A DNA stretch of 44,171 nt from an uncultured bacterium (lineage in GTDB: Bacteria; Bacteroidota; Bacteroidia; Bacteroidales; Marinifilaceae), in assembly GCA_905216195.1 (NCBI GenBank), contig CAJMSX010000029.1:1-44171 (forward strand). Reading direction: 5' to 3'. Shown piece after piece: positions 8,275 through 17,083 of this stretch (position 1 is the stretch's first letter; each line of letters begins with the position of its first letter). Below the pieces are notes generated by a model. That model was not told the origin of the DNA, ran no database searches, and saw nothing but the letters and a program-made list of their open reading frames with translations. A program made the position numbers and the translations under genes.

Positions 8275-9148
8275 ATTGTCTGAATTCTCCTGTGGTTAAG
8301 GTTGTGGTCTCTCCTAACAAGGGAGGCAGAAACTCCTTTTCATTGGCCCGAACGGGACAAATATCGATACCTCCTCTACGGGTATACAGACAGGCGACCA
8401 TCAATATCTCCGGCTGATAAAAATCCATCAGTCTTTTGTATATCATTTCGCAGATCTCTTCGTGAAAATGGTTTTCGTTCCGAAGAGAGACCAGGTATTG
8501 CAACAGGCCCATTTCATCGGGAAGTACTTTACTTTTTATGCGGATATAGACACTGCCCCAATCGGGTTGACGGGTAATTTTACAATTGCTCTTCAGCAAA
8601 TGGCTTCCTATTTTAAGCTCCACTCCGGAAAACGGGTGGTTTTGCTGAAGTAGACCGGGCCGTTCCTGATAAACGGAAAAAACCGTCTCTTCCGCCCGGG
8701 GATCGTTCTCTAAAATGGAATAGTCGTGAAAGTCGGACATTTCCCTCCGAACCGGGTGCGGGAAAAAACAAGCTTTTACTTCCGCTTGGAGTAAATGACT
8801 TAAATCCTTTTGTATTCGATCGGTATAGAGAGAAATACCTTCTGCCGTCCCTTTACCCAAAGGAGTCATTTGAAAAGAGCCCAGATACAATTTGAGGGAT
8901 TTACTCTCGACCAGATATTCACTGGAGGCGGGATATACCAGCTTCAGGATGCCTGCGACAGGCATACCGTTTCCGTTCAGGAATCCGGCTTCGTATGCAT
9001 GCCAGGCGTCGTAACCGCAAAATAAGGAAGCGGGAGAATCGATCTGATAAATTTCCCGGTTAAGCCGGCGGGGAACGGCCACTAAAATTTCAGGGCAATA
9101 GACGACAGGATAGCCGACGTTTTTTCCCAGTAACTGGTCTTCTTTCAT
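8273..9148 (-). CDS. queF: NADPH-dependent 7-cyano-7-deazaguanine reductase, long (type II) form
   Basis: QueF reduces preQ0 to preQ1 in queuosine biosynthesis. The 291 residues correspond to the long tandem T-fold (YqcD/E. coli-like) class rather than the short class. The nucleophile is Cys189 in SNCKITRQPDWGS, with Asp196 seven residues later, as in E. coli QueF (Cys190/Asp197). The substrate and NADPH region ESKSLKLYL is at 81-89. The gene begins eight bases after the ABC exporter stop, so it is read from that transcript. No other queuosine genes are in the window. Confidence 0.96.
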   Translation of the reverse strand: MKEDQLLGKNVGYPVVYCPEILVAVPRRLNREIYQIDSPASLFCGYDAWHAYEAGFLNGNGMPVAGILKLVYPASSEYLVESKSLKLYLGSFQMTPLGKGTAEGISLYTDRIQKDLSHLLQAEVKACFFPHPVRREMSDFHDYSILENDPRAEETVFSVYQERPGLLQQNHPFSGVELKIGSHLLKSNCKITRQPDWGSVYIRIKSKVLPDEMGLLQYLVSLRNENHFHEEICEMIYKRLMDFYQPEILMVACLYTRRGGIDICPVRANEKEFLPPLLGETTTLTTGEFRQ

Positions 9149-9156
9149 AGGAGGGA

Positions 9157-10980
9157 TCAGAAATTCTGCATACTGTATAGTTTGGTATAAATGCCGTTTT
9201 GTTTCAACAGTTCTTCATGCGTTCCCCGTTCTACAATTTTCCCTTCGTGGAAAACGCAGATCAGATCGGCGTTTCGGATCGTGGAAAGACGGTGGGCAAT
9301 GACGACGGAAGTCCGGTTTTTCATTAAATTGTCCAAAGCCTGCTGTACCAGTTTTTCCGATTCGGTGTCCAGCGCGGAAGTCGCTTCGTCCAGAATCATA
9401 ATGGGGGGGTTTTTAAGTACGGCCCGGGCTATGCTCAGCCGCTGACGCTGTCCTCCGCTTAATTTTCCTCCCCGATCTCCGATTACCGTTTGGTAGCCCT
9501 GCTCCGATTGCATAATAAAATCGTGGGCATTGGCTATCTTCGCGGCATTTTCCACCTGTTCCTGAGTAGCATTTTCCACTCCGAAAGCGATATTGTTGAA
9601 AATAGTATCGTTAAATAAGATGGGATCCTGATTTACATTTCCCATAAATTCCCGAAGATTAAAAAGAGAGAAATCTTTTATATTGATTCCGTCCAGGGTG
9701 ATTTCTCCCTGCTGGATATCGTAAAAACGGGGTAAAAGGTCTACAAATGTGCTTTTCCCTGAACCGGATTGTCCTACCAGAGCGATTGTTTTCCCTTTCG
9801 GTATAACCAGGGAAATGTCTTTTAATACCGTCTGACTGTCATTATAGGAGAAAGTGACGTTTTTGTATTCGATGGCTTGTGTGAATTCCGAATGTACAAG
9901 GGGATGTTCCGGCTCTTTAATGGTTGATTCGGCTTGAAGGATATCGTCGATGCGGTCCATAGCCGCCAGTCCTTTCTGTATGCTGTAAAAAGCGTTCGTC
10001 AGGTTCTTGGCCGGGTTAATGATGGAATAAAAGAGGGCGATATAGGCGATAAATTCCGGAGCGGTCAGGGAACCCGTATGATTGAGAATCAAGGTTCCTC
10101 CGAACCACAGCACGATGATGATAACGATGGTTCCCAGAAATTCGCTCATGGGATGCGCCAGCGAGCGTCTTCTCATCAGACGGTTTTGGATCAACCGGTA
10201 AGATTCGTTCTCTTTGGCAAATTTGTCGTTGATTTTATCTTCCGCATTGAAAGCTTTGACAATCCGCAAACCGGATAGAGTTTCTTCCATCAACGAGAGT
10301 AATTCTCCCATTTTATTTTGGCCCTCCCGGGAACGTCTTTTCAGGTTTTTACCTACCCGCCCAATCAATCCCCCCATGACGGGTAGCAGGACAAAAACGA
10401 ACAGGGTCAATTCCCAGCTCATAAAAAACATGGCGGTAAGATAAACGATAATCAATATGGGGCTTTGGAAAAACATATCCAGAGAACTCATGATAGAAGC
10501 TTCTACTTCCTGTACATCCCCTGTCATTCGCGAAATGATGTCTCCTTTACGTTCTTCGGAAAAAAAAGGAAGAGGAAGACGTAATATTTTCAGGAAGATT
10601 TTTCGGCGAATATCCCGGACGACTCCGTTCCGGATATAAATGGTTTCGAAAGTCGCCAAATAAGAAAATCCGGTTTTCAGTCCGGTAGCAATTACAGCGA
10701 TCAGACCTACGAATATGAGCGTACTGGCCGGACCGTAAGCAATTTTAACGGATGTAATATAGTAATAAAAAAGATGAGTCAGTGTTTTGGCGTCGAAACT
10801 GAAAGGAACTTTGTCCGTAATATCGGGTTGATCGCCGAACAGTATTCTCAGCACAGGAATCAGCATCGTCACGGAGAGGGTTCCGAAAACGGCATGCAAA
10901 ACATTGTACAGTATACTTTTTATCAGCCGGAACCGATAGGGAGGGATAAATCTTTTTAAAATAATGATGAAATCGCGCAT
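9157..10980 (-). CDS. MsbA-like ABC exporter (fused membrane and ATPase domains)
   Basis: This is a half-transporter of 607 residues with six membrane helices in the first ~330 residues, followed by a nucleotide-binding domain. The ATPase motifs are complete: Walker A GQSGSGKST, signature LSGGQRQR, Walker B IMILDEATSALD and the switch His in IAHRLSTI. Such homodimeric exporters move lipid A, other lipids or drugs across the inner membrane, and the substrate cannot be assigned here. The long intracellular loop region (VQEVEASIMSSLDM) is MsbA-like. It is the first gene of a pair with queF. A hairpin separates it from the upstream gene purB. Confidence 0.93.
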   Translation of the reverse strand: MRDFIIILKRFIPPYRFRLIKSILYNVLHAVFGTLSVTMLIPVLRILFGDQPDITDKVPFSFDAKTLTHLFYYYITSVKIAYGPASTLIFVGLIAVIATGLKTGFSYLATFETIYIRNGVVRDIRRKIFLKILRLPLPFFSEERKGDIISRMTGDVQEVEASIMSSLDMFFQSPILIIVYLTAMFFMSWELTLFVFVLLPVMGGLIGRVGKNLKRRSREGQNKMGELLSLMEETLSGLRIVKAFNAEDKINDKFAKENESYRLIQNRLMRRRSLAHPMSEFLGTIVIIIVLWFGGTLILNHTGSLTAPEFIAYIALFYSIINPAKNLTNAFYSIQKGLAAMDRIDDILQAESTIKEPEHPLVHSEFTQAIEYKNVTFSYNDSQTVLKDISLVIPKGKTIALVGQSGSGKSTFVDLLPRFYDIQQGEITLDGINIKDFSLFNLREFMGNVNQDPILFNDTIFNNIAFGVENATQEQVENAAKIANAHDFIMQSEQGYQTVIGDRGGKLSGGQRQRLSIARAVLKNPPIMILDEATSALDTESEKLVQQALDNLMKNRTSVVIAHRLSTIRNADLICVFHEGKIVERGTHEELLKQNGIYTKLYSMQNF

Positions 10981-11001
10981 ATCATAAGGTATAGAGGGCC
11001 G

Positions 11002-11042
11002 GAGCCGGAAAATCGGAGAGCTTGTCTTTCCGATTCCGGCTC
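11002..11042 (-). other. Long intergenic hairpin between purB and the ABC exporter
   Basis: Two stacked stems, GAGCCGG/CCGGCTC and AATCGGA/TCCGATT, make 14 bp with a two-base AA bulge and an 11-nt loop. There is no T tract on the minus-strand side. This may be a Rho-assisted terminator or an intercistronic stem-loop rather than a standard intrinsic terminator. Confidence 0.5.
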
Positions 11043-11053
11043 AGGTCCTGAAT

Positions 11054-12391
11054 TTAAATTCCGGTATAGTTCGAAGGGGTAATTTGTTTTAATTTTTGCT
11101 TCAAAGAAACGGGGATTTCCAGCGTATCGATAAATTCGGCGATGGATTCCTGGGTTACTTTATTATTGGTGCGGGTGAGGGCTTTCAAGGCCTCGTAAGG
11201 ATGAGAGTAACCTTCCCGTCTTAAAACCGTTTGAATGGCTTCGGCCACAACCGCCCAATTTTTTTCCAAATCCCGATCGATGGCCTCTCTGTTGATAATG
11301 AGTTTATTCAATCCTTTCAAAGTAGATTTAAAGGCAATAACCGTATGGGCCAAAGGAACTCCGATATTTCTCAGTACCGTAGAATCCGTCAAATCACGTT
11401 GCAAACGGGAAATAGGCAATTTATTGCTCAGGTGGTCGAAAATGGCATTCGCCAAGCCCAGATTGCCTTCCGAATTTTCGAAATCGATCGGATTTACCTT
11501 GTGCGGCATGGCGGAAGAACCCACTTCTCCCGCTTTGATTTTTTGCTTGAAATAGGTCATTGAAATATAGGTCCAGAAATCCCGGTCGAGGTCAATCACA
11601 ATAGTGTTGATCCGGCGGAGGTTGTCGAACAAAGCGGCGAAATTATCGTAATTGGAGATTTGGGTCGTGTAACTTTCCCGCTCGATTTTCAGTTTTTGGG
11701 TCAGGAAACGGTTCCCGAACTCTGCCCAGTCGTATTCCGGATAGGCCAGGTGATGAGCATTAAAGTTTCCGGTAGCTCCGCCGAATTTGCCGGAAATCGC
11801 TACCTTTTTCAATAATTCCAGTTGACGGCTTAAGCGGTAAATAAAAACTTTAATTTCTTTTCCTAAACGGGTGGGTGAAGCCGGTTGCCCATGTGTTTTG
11901 GCCAACATGGGAACGTCTTTCCATTCTTCCGCTAATTCTTCCAGCTTGGCTATCAGTTCATCGATCAGCGGATAATACACATGATGCACGGCATCCCGGA
12001 AAGAACAGGGAACGGCGGTGTTGTTGATATCCTGAGAGGTAAGACCGAAATGAATAAATTCTTTGTAGGCCTGCAACTGAAGAGCGTCGAATTTTTCCTT
12101 GATAAAATATTCGACGGCTTTTACGTCGTGATTGGTTATTTTTTCGATATCTTTTACCTGTTGTGCATCTTCCGGCGTAAAATCCAGATAAATGTCACGC
12201 AATTTGGAAAATACCTCCGTATCGAATTCCCGGAGCTGGGGAAGGGGCAACTCGCAAAGTGAAATAAAATACTCGATTTCCACCATAACCCGGTAACGAA
12301 TGAGTGCACTTTCCGAAAAATAATTAGCCAGGCTTTCGACTTTGTCTCTGTAACGACCGTCTACCGGCGATATTGCAGTTAAGGCTTGCAT
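11054..12391 (-). CDS. purB: Adenylosuccinate lyase
   Basis: PurB catalyses two beta-eliminations in purine synthesis: SAICAR to AICAR, and adenylosuccinate to AMP. The 445 residues from the chosen start match the family. The fumarase/aspartase superfamily signature GSSAMPHKVNP contains the catalytic Ser loop. TSQDIN and KTHGQPASPTRLG are the other conserved active-site segments. The frame is open 159 bases further upstream, but MQALTAISPVDGRY at 12391 is the typical start, and the -7 box at 12453-12460 would exclude the longer form. A head-to-head arrangement with the EI24 protein gene leaves about 170 bases between the two ATGs. Confidence 0.97.
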   Translation of the reverse strand: MQALTAISPVDGRYRDKVESLANYFSESALIRYRVMVEIEYFISLCELPLPQLREFDTEVFSKLRDIYLDFTPEDAQQVKDIEKITNHDVKAVEYFIKEKFDALQLQAYKEFIHFGLTSQDINNTAVPCSFRDAVHHVYYPLIDELIAKLEELAEEWKDVPMLAKTHGQPASPTRLGKEIKVFIYRLSRQLELLKKVAISGKFGGATGNFNAHHLAYPEYDWAEFGNRFLTQKLKIERESYTTQISNYDNFAALFDNLRRINTIVIDLDRDFWTYISMTYFKQKIKAGEVGSSAMPHKVNPIDFENSEGNLGLANAIFDHLSNKLPISRLQRDLTDSTVLRNIGVPLAHTVIAFKSTLKGLNKLIINREAIDRDLEKNWAVVAEAIQTVLRREGYSHPYEALKALTRTNNKVTQESIAEFIDTLEIPVSLKQKLKQITPSNYTGI

Positions 12392-12452
12392 AGTTATTTC
12401 TATTTTTTGAATTCCACGACTATCATTGCTCCCGGCAATGATTAAAACCCTA

Positions 12453-12460
12453 CAAAGGTA
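12453..12460 (-). promoter_or_regulatory. Candidate -7 box for purB
   Basis: The plus-strand CAAAGGTA reads TACCTTTG on the minus strand, an exact TAnnTTTG match. The -33 side is A-rich without a clear TTG. The predicted leader to the ATG at 12391 is about 55 nt. Confidence 0.45.
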
Positions 12461-12503
12461 TAAAAAAAAAGTAAGCTGGAAACGAAAATCGAAAATCGAA
12501 AAA

Positions 12504-12534
12504 TTGTGTGATCCGGTAAGGAATCCTATCTTTG
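12504..12534 (+). promoter_or_regulatory. Promoter for the EI24-domain protein
   Basis: TTG at 12504-12506, a 20-base spacer and TATCTTTG at 12527-12534 match the Bacteroidetes -33/-7 pattern. Its position rules out the upstream TTG (12532) as a start codon and supports the ATG at 12562. Confidence 0.6.
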
Positions 12535-12561
12535 CTGCCGCACCATACAATAAAAAGGCCC

Positions 12562-13380
12562 ATGAGTATATTACAAGGTTTTTTTACAGGAATCGGGTTT
12601 TACGGTCCGGCCGTAACCCTTCTTTTCAGTCGTAAGTTTATCGGTTTCCTCATCTTTCCCTTTCTCCTGCTGGTATTACTTTTTTGGGGAGGAGAGTGGT
12701 TGGTATCTATAGCCGGCGACAATTTATCCGATTTGGTAAAAGTAAAAGTAGCTTCTTGGGTAGAAGGAATTTCCTGGCTCGAGTGGCTTACGCAGCTCTC
12801 TGGCTTTCTCATCCGGATTTTGTTGAAAATCCTGTACTTTTTTCTATTTATTACCTTCGGTGCTTATCTCATACTGATAGTGATGTCTCCCATCTATTCC
12901 TGGTTATCCGAGCGTACGGAAGCTCATATTACGGGAAAGTCCTATCCTTTCAGTATCCGGCAATTGTTATGGGAAGTGCTCAGAGGAATAGGTATTGCCG
13001 TACGGAATATGTTTTTCCAACTTCTGATCACCCTGTTGCTACTGATATTTTCGTTTATTCCGGTAATCGGCTTGCTTTCTCCTTTTGCGATGTTTTTCGT
13101 TTCTTCCTATTTTTACGGTTTTTCTTTTGTGGATTATGCCATAGAACGTAAGCGTTTCAACATCAGGCAAAGTGTAAAATACATCAATAAAAATGCCGGG
13201 GTGGTCACCGGCATCGGATCTGTATTTGCCCTTTCCTTACTGGTACCCTGTCTGAGTATTTTTCTTTGCAGTCTGGTATCTCTTCTCTCGGTGATGGCCG
13301 GAGCTTTGGCCGTAAATAAATTGTCGGAGGGAGAGGAAAACAGACCGGTCCGGCTTAAAAAACCGGAATTTGGTAAATAA
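12562..13380 (+). CDS. EI24/CysZ-like integral membrane protein
   Basis: This is a 272-residue polytopic membrane protein with about four to six hydrophobic helices. Examples are FLIFPFLLLVLLFW, a long segment around FFLFITFGAYLILIVMSPIYSW, FFQLLITLLLLIFSFIPVIG and a C-terminal helix pair. The N-terminal FFTGIGFYGPAVTLLFSRK and the central SPIYSWLSERTE and PFAMFF...FVDYAIERK segments resemble the EI24 domain family, which includes the sulfate permease CysZ. Sulfate transport is not established for Bacteroidetes members. The chosen ATG follows the promoter at 12504-12534. The 3' end overlaps the convergent porin gene by 26 bases. Confidence 0.85.
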   Translation: MSILQGFFTGIGFYGPAVTLLFSRKFIGFLIFPFLLLVLLFWGGEWLVSIAGDNLSDLVKVKVASWVEGISWLEWLTQLSGFLIRILLKILYFFLFITFGAYLILIVMSPIYSWLSERTEAHITGKSYPFSIRQLLWEVLRGIGIAVRNMFFQLLITLLLLIFSFIPVIGLLSPFAMFFVSSYFYGFSFVDYAIERKRFNIRQSVKYINKNAGVVTGIGSVFALSLLVPCLSIFLCSLVSLLSVMAGALAVNKLSEGEENRPVRLKKPEFGK

Positions 13381-14536
13381 GACCGGCGGATATTCTCTGG
13401 GGATTGGTGTTGGACATACCGAAAGCTTTGGCGCAACGGGTATAGTCGTACGAACGTCCCACGTAGGTGATGAAAAAATGCAGGTTCTCTTTCATGGGAT
13501 AGTATTCGATGCCTCCCAGATAGCCCCAGGAATCGCTGTATTTTCCTTTGGCGTATTCCTGATTGCCTTTCGATACGGATGCTCTATCGTACATGCCCTT
13601 GAGAAAGAGGTTGAAATGATTGTGAATGCGGTGACTGAAGTGCAGCACCAGGGCCATGTAGCGGGTATGAAAAGCCCGGTTGGTATACCCGGCCTGGTAA
13701 GCCATATCGGAAATAATTCCTTTCCGGTCCAATTGTTCGTCCGAATACATGAAGTCGAAAAACATCCGGTATTTTCTCAGATTAAGCTCAGTGCCTAACG
13801 CGTAATAAAACATATTTTTATGAGACGCATCGTGAAAAATAGAAGCGGACCAACGGGTCCTGATGGTGTTTTCGAAAAAACTGCCGTTCCAGTTCAACGT
13901 ATATCCCAGCGGAGTTTTTGCCGGCTTTACCCCTTCGACTTTGCCGTACATTTCTTTAAAAGAGCCGTTGCGGGCGTCTACGATCTGAAACTGAATTTCG
14001 TGATTATCAGAGATCCAATAAGAAAAATCGATTCCGGTCAAAAAGCTGTGGGTATGATCTAATAAATCACAGTATTCGTATACTTCGATCGGATTGAGGT
14101 CGTAATCTATACCGCCGTAGGCTACGGATTGTTTCCCGGCGAATAAGGAAAATTTGTCCGTTACCTGAAATCCAACCGCCGCATAATCGATAGAGGTAGG
14201 CAAATTATCCAAGGCTTCGGGTGCATTGCTGTTATTGAGGCGCTGGCGGTAACGATAAAAAATCCATTTATTGATGTTTCCCTTGATTTCCAGGCGAAGT
14301 TGATTCATTTTAAAAGCGGCTTGTTCCGAATCATTTCCGTGTATGTACACGTTGAAACTTCCCTGTGTATTTAAATAGATGTTTAATTTATCCGTCCTCT
14401 TTTCAATTTTGGTGATACGTTCGAACAAAGTTTTGGCATCCAGGGAATCGATTTTGGAAGACTGAAAACTTAAATGCTGGGCGAATAACCCCGTAACCTG
14501 CCAGCAGAACAGCAGGATCAGAATTAGTTGTTTCAT
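13355..14536 (-). CDS. OprO/P-like outer-membrane porin
   Basis: The 393-residue protein has a signal peptide ending at GLFAQ. A short region that could form a coiled coil follows (DAKTLFERITKIEKRTDKL). The rest is made of alternating beta strands with aromatic girdles and ends in a terminal aromatic residue (IYQIPVF), as in outer-membrane barrels. The order of a short N-terminal helix followed by a barrel resembles phosphate-selective porin O/P family members in Bacteroidetes. The phosphate specificity is not shown. It lies 74 bases downstream of the C4-dicarboxylate transporter on the same strand, so the pair could form an uptake route across both membranes. Confidence 0.8.
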   Translation of the reverse strand: MKQLILILLFCWQVTGLFAQHLSFQSSKIDSLDAKTLFERITKIEKRTDKLNIYLNTQGSFNVYIHGNDSEQAAFKMNQLRLEIKGNINKWIFYRYRQRLNNSNAPEALDNLPTSIDYAAVGFQVTDKFSLFAGKQSVAYGGIDYDLNPIEVYEYCDLLDHTHSFLTGIDFSYWISDNHEIQFQIVDARNGSFKEMYGKVEGVKPAKTPLGYTLNWNGSFFENTIRTRWSASIFHDASHKNMFYYALGTELNLRKYRMFFDFMYSDEQLDRKGIISDMAYQAGYTNRAFHTRYMALVLHFSHRIHNHFNLFLKGMYDRASVSKGNQEYAKGKYSDSWGYLGGIEYYPMKENLHFFITYVGRSYDYTRCAKAFGMSNTNPQRISAGLIYQIPVF

Positions 14537-14610
14537 GATTATACGCGTTTAGTTAGTTTAGTGGTTCTTGTTATATCGGCTTTAACCATCCATAAGTTTG
14601 TAGATTAAGG

Positions 14611-15924
14611 TTAAAATAAAATACGGCTTAATAAAATTCCGGTTACGACTGCCACTCCCGTGGCGATCAGGCCCGGTAACATAAAAGAATGATTTAACAC
14701 GAACTTCCCGATCCGGGTGGTTCCGGTACGGTCGAAGTTGATGGCGGCTACTACGGTAGGGTAGTTGGGAATAAAAAAATATCCGTTGACGGCAGGGAAC
14801 ATGGCGATTAAAAGGTAAGGAGAAATGCCGAGAGCAATTCCCAACGGCATGAGCGCTCTTACGGTAGCGGCTTGACTGTATAATAAGATGGACATGACAA
14901 AAAGCGCGATACCGAACAACCAGGGCATTTGAGTGACGATTTCTTCGATGGAGGATTTCAGTTCCGTCATATTGCCTTGAAGAAAGGTATCACCCATCCA
15001 GGCGATACCGAAAATGGCTACGACCGCTTGCATGCCGGCAGAAAAGACGCTTCCTTGAGCCGCTTTGATGCCATTGGCGCGGGTAAGAAGTAAAATCAAG
15101 GCAGCAGCCGATAACATCAGAATTTCGATAATTACCGGCATACCGGTTACAACGATTTCACCGTTAATCCTATGGGCCGGACGCAGATTATCAAAGGAGC
15201 CGAAGATGACGATACATATGGTGGCAAGGAGAAATATCGCTACGGACAAGCCGGCTTGGCGCGTATGCGTCAGGGTAACGCTGGTATAGGTTTCTTTTCC
15301 CAGCAATCCCTCCTGCAGCCGCTTCTGATATTCCGGATCTTTTTCCAAATCTTTCCCGACTCTTAAGGAGTAAAGCGAACCGATAAAAACCCCCAGCAAA
15401 GTAGCCGGAATGGTTACGAGGAGTATATCGAGTAAAGAAATCTGGAATCCGGTCAACAGGCTGAGTAAAGCTACCGTGGCGGCCGATATGGGACTGGCCG
15501 TTATAGCTTGCTGAGAGGCAATGACGGCTATCCCCAACGGACGTTCCGGACGGATTTTGGTTTCCCGCGCCACTTCCGCAATGACCGGCAATACGGAATA
15601 AGCCACATGTCCCGTGCCCGCGACGAACGTAAATAGATAGGTAACGATCGGGCTCAACAAGGTGATGCGGGAGGGATGTTTTCGCAGCAAATGCTCGGCC
15701 CATTTGACCATCAGATCCAATCCTCCTGCAGCTTGCATGCAGGCTGCCGCCGTGATCACGGCTACAATCATCAACATGACATCTATAGGCGGAGAAGTGG
15801 GTTGTAAACCGAAGCAAAAAGTTAAAATACCCAGACCGATGCCTCCCATAACACCCAGGCCGATACCGCCGATGCGGGCGCCGATAATAATGGCCGTCAG
15901 AACAAAAGCAAATTGTAAAAGCAT
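14611..15924 (-). CDS. Anaerobic C4-dicarboxylate transporter, DcuA/DcuB family
   Basis: This is an inner-membrane carrier of 437 residues with 10-12 hydrophobic segments, the normal Dcu length. Typical features are the glycine-rich start (IIIGARIGGIGLGVMGGIGLG), the FVAGTGHVAYSVLPVIAEVA segment and SQQAITASPISAATVALLSL. These transporters exchange fumarate, aspartate or malate for succinate during anaerobic growth, which suits a fumarate-reducing Bacteroidales. DcuA and DcuB cannot be distinguished safely here. It is the first gene of a pair with the porin. A -7 box lies at 15954-15961. Confidence 0.93.
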   Translation of the reverse strand: MLLQFAFVLTAIIIGARIGGIGLGVMGGIGLGILTFCFGLQPTSPPIDVMLMIVAVITAAACMQAAGGLDLMVKWAEHLLRKHPSRITLLSPIVTYLFTFVAGTGHVAYSVLPVIAEVARETKIRPERPLGIAVIASQQAITASPISAATVALLSLLTGFQISLLDILLVTIPATLLGVFIGSLYSLRVGKDLEKDPEYQKRLQEGLLGKETYTSVTLTHTRQAGLSVAIFLLATICIVIFGSFDNLRPAHRINGEIVVTGMPVIIEILMLSAAALILLLTRANGIKAAQGSVFSAGMQAVVAIFGIAWMGDTFLQGNMTELKSSIEEIVTQMPWLFGIALFVMSILLYSQAATVRALMPLGIALGISPYLLIAMFPAVNGYFFIPNYPTVVAAINFDRTGTTRIGKFVLNHSFMLPGLIATGVAVVTGILLSRILF

Positions 15925-15953
15925 GTAATTTTTTTTGACTTACTAATTGTACA

Positions 15954-15961
15954 CAAAAATA
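15954..15961 (-). promoter_or_regulatory. Candidate -7 box for the dcu transporter gene
   Basis: CAAAAATA on the plus strand reads TATTTTTG on the minus strand, an exact TAnnTTTG match about 30 bases before the ATG. No clear -33 element is visible. Confidence 0.4.
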
Positions 15962-16070
15962 GGTAAAAAGTTACAGAAATACGTTTTTTTCTTGCCTCTC
16001 TGAAAAAAAATACGGATATTCGCAAACTAATTAAAACGTGGGATTATTTCAAATTAAAAAACAATTAAGA

Positions 16071-16835
16071 ATGAAAACTTTAATGAATCTAAAACGGGCA
16101 TTTCTTTTTGCCGCTTTACCTTTCGTTGTCGGGGGGTGTGTGAAATCCAGCGATCCTGATTTTTCAGTGAATTGCAGCGGGTATATTCTTCAGGAAAATA
16201 CAGTCATCGGCGAGGGACAGGTAGAATCCCGTTTTGCTCCTTATGTGGCCGTAACTTCCGCTTACTACGGAGACGTCATTAATAAGGTGACTTTTGGGAA
16301 GGATGGAAATACGTATAAAATGAGAAAAATAAACGATTATCTGTTTGAAAGCGGACTTCGTTTTTCAGAAACCATACCTAACGGAACTTATTCCATTACC
16401 GCTCAGAGTTCAGAAGGCGAAGTGTATTCCACAGCCGTGAACCTGAAAGGAGAAAAAAAATTGGGTGTGTTGAATGTAAAAGAATTTAAATATCAGTTGG
16501 GAACCGGGGTGACTGCCTCCTGGGATCCGGTAGAAGGGGAGAACGTGCAGTACGGACTGATGTTTTCCGTGAAAGTAACCGATCCCTACGGAGTAGCTAC
16601 TTTTTACCGGGCGAATAATCAATATGTAAGATGGCAGAATGATATGGGGGGCGGTAGCCTGACCGAGGGGAACTTCAATTTTATGGGACAATTCTCTATT
16701 CCGGACGGAACGGAAGTACAAGTGGCCGTTATCGCTTTAAGTCAAAACATTATTCTGGAAGGACCTGTCAAAGTGATAAAAATTGGAACCAGCGGTTTCG
16801 TGGGAGAAATGCCACAACCCCCTTCCGTTCAATAA
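16071..16835 (+). CDS. Lipoprotein of unknown function, 254 aa
   Basis: The ATG at 16071 is preferred over an in-frame upstream start, because it places a normal lipoprotein signal directly at the N terminus (Lys-rich start, hydrophobic core, lipobox VGGC). The residues after the Cys are KSSDPD. An Asp soon after the lipidated Cys is common, and surface exposure in Bacteroidetes depends on such positions, so location is open. The mature protein looks all-beta, with strand patterns such as GTYSITAQSSEGEVYSTAV and WDPVEGENVQYGLMFSVKV that could be immunoglobulin-like folds. I do not recognise a family. It is a single-gene unit ended by a strong terminator. Confidence 0.75.
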   Translation: MKTLMNLKRAFLFAALPFVVGGCVKSSDPDFSVNCSGYILQENTVIGEGQVESRFAPYVAVTSAYYGDVINKVTFGKDGNTYKMRKINDYLFESGLRFSETIPNGTYSITAQSSEGEVYSTAVNLKGEKKLGVLNVKEFKYQLGTGVTASWDPVEGENVQYGLMFSVKVTDPYGVATFYRANNQYVRWQNDMGGGSLTEGNFNFMGQFSIPDGTEVQVAVIALSQNIILEGPVKVIKIGTSGFVGEMPQPPSVQ

Positions 16836-16856
16836 ATTAAAATACTTTTATTATCG

Positions 16857-16887
16857 AAAACTGTACGCTTCAGCGTACAGTTTTTTT
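16857..16887 (+). terminator. Intrinsic terminator after the lipoprotein gene
   Basis: A perfect 12-bp stem, AAAACTGTACGC with GCGTACAGTTTT, has loop TTCA and is followed by further T residues. Confidence 0.92.
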
Positions 16888-16950
16888 ATTCTGTAAAACC
16901 TTATTATAATATACTCAAGGGAGTTTTTCGCATGTATATTCTATATATTA

Positions 16951-16981
16951 TTGTATGTATATGTAAATATTTTTATATTTG
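16951..16981 (+). promoter_or_regulatory. Promoter of the leucine-rich-repeat gene
   Basis: TTG at 16951-16953, a 20-base spacer and TATATTTG at 16974-16981 fit the Bacteroidetes pattern very well. The surrounding ~100 bases are strongly AT-rich. The predicted leader is about 95 nt. Confidence 0.65.
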
Positions 16982-17083
16982 CACTTTAAATTAAGTAAAA
17001 ATAAATATAATGTTTGAGAAGCATACCGGTTCGGACTAAAATCGGATTTATTTGATTATCAGACATTATAAAAAATATTTACC

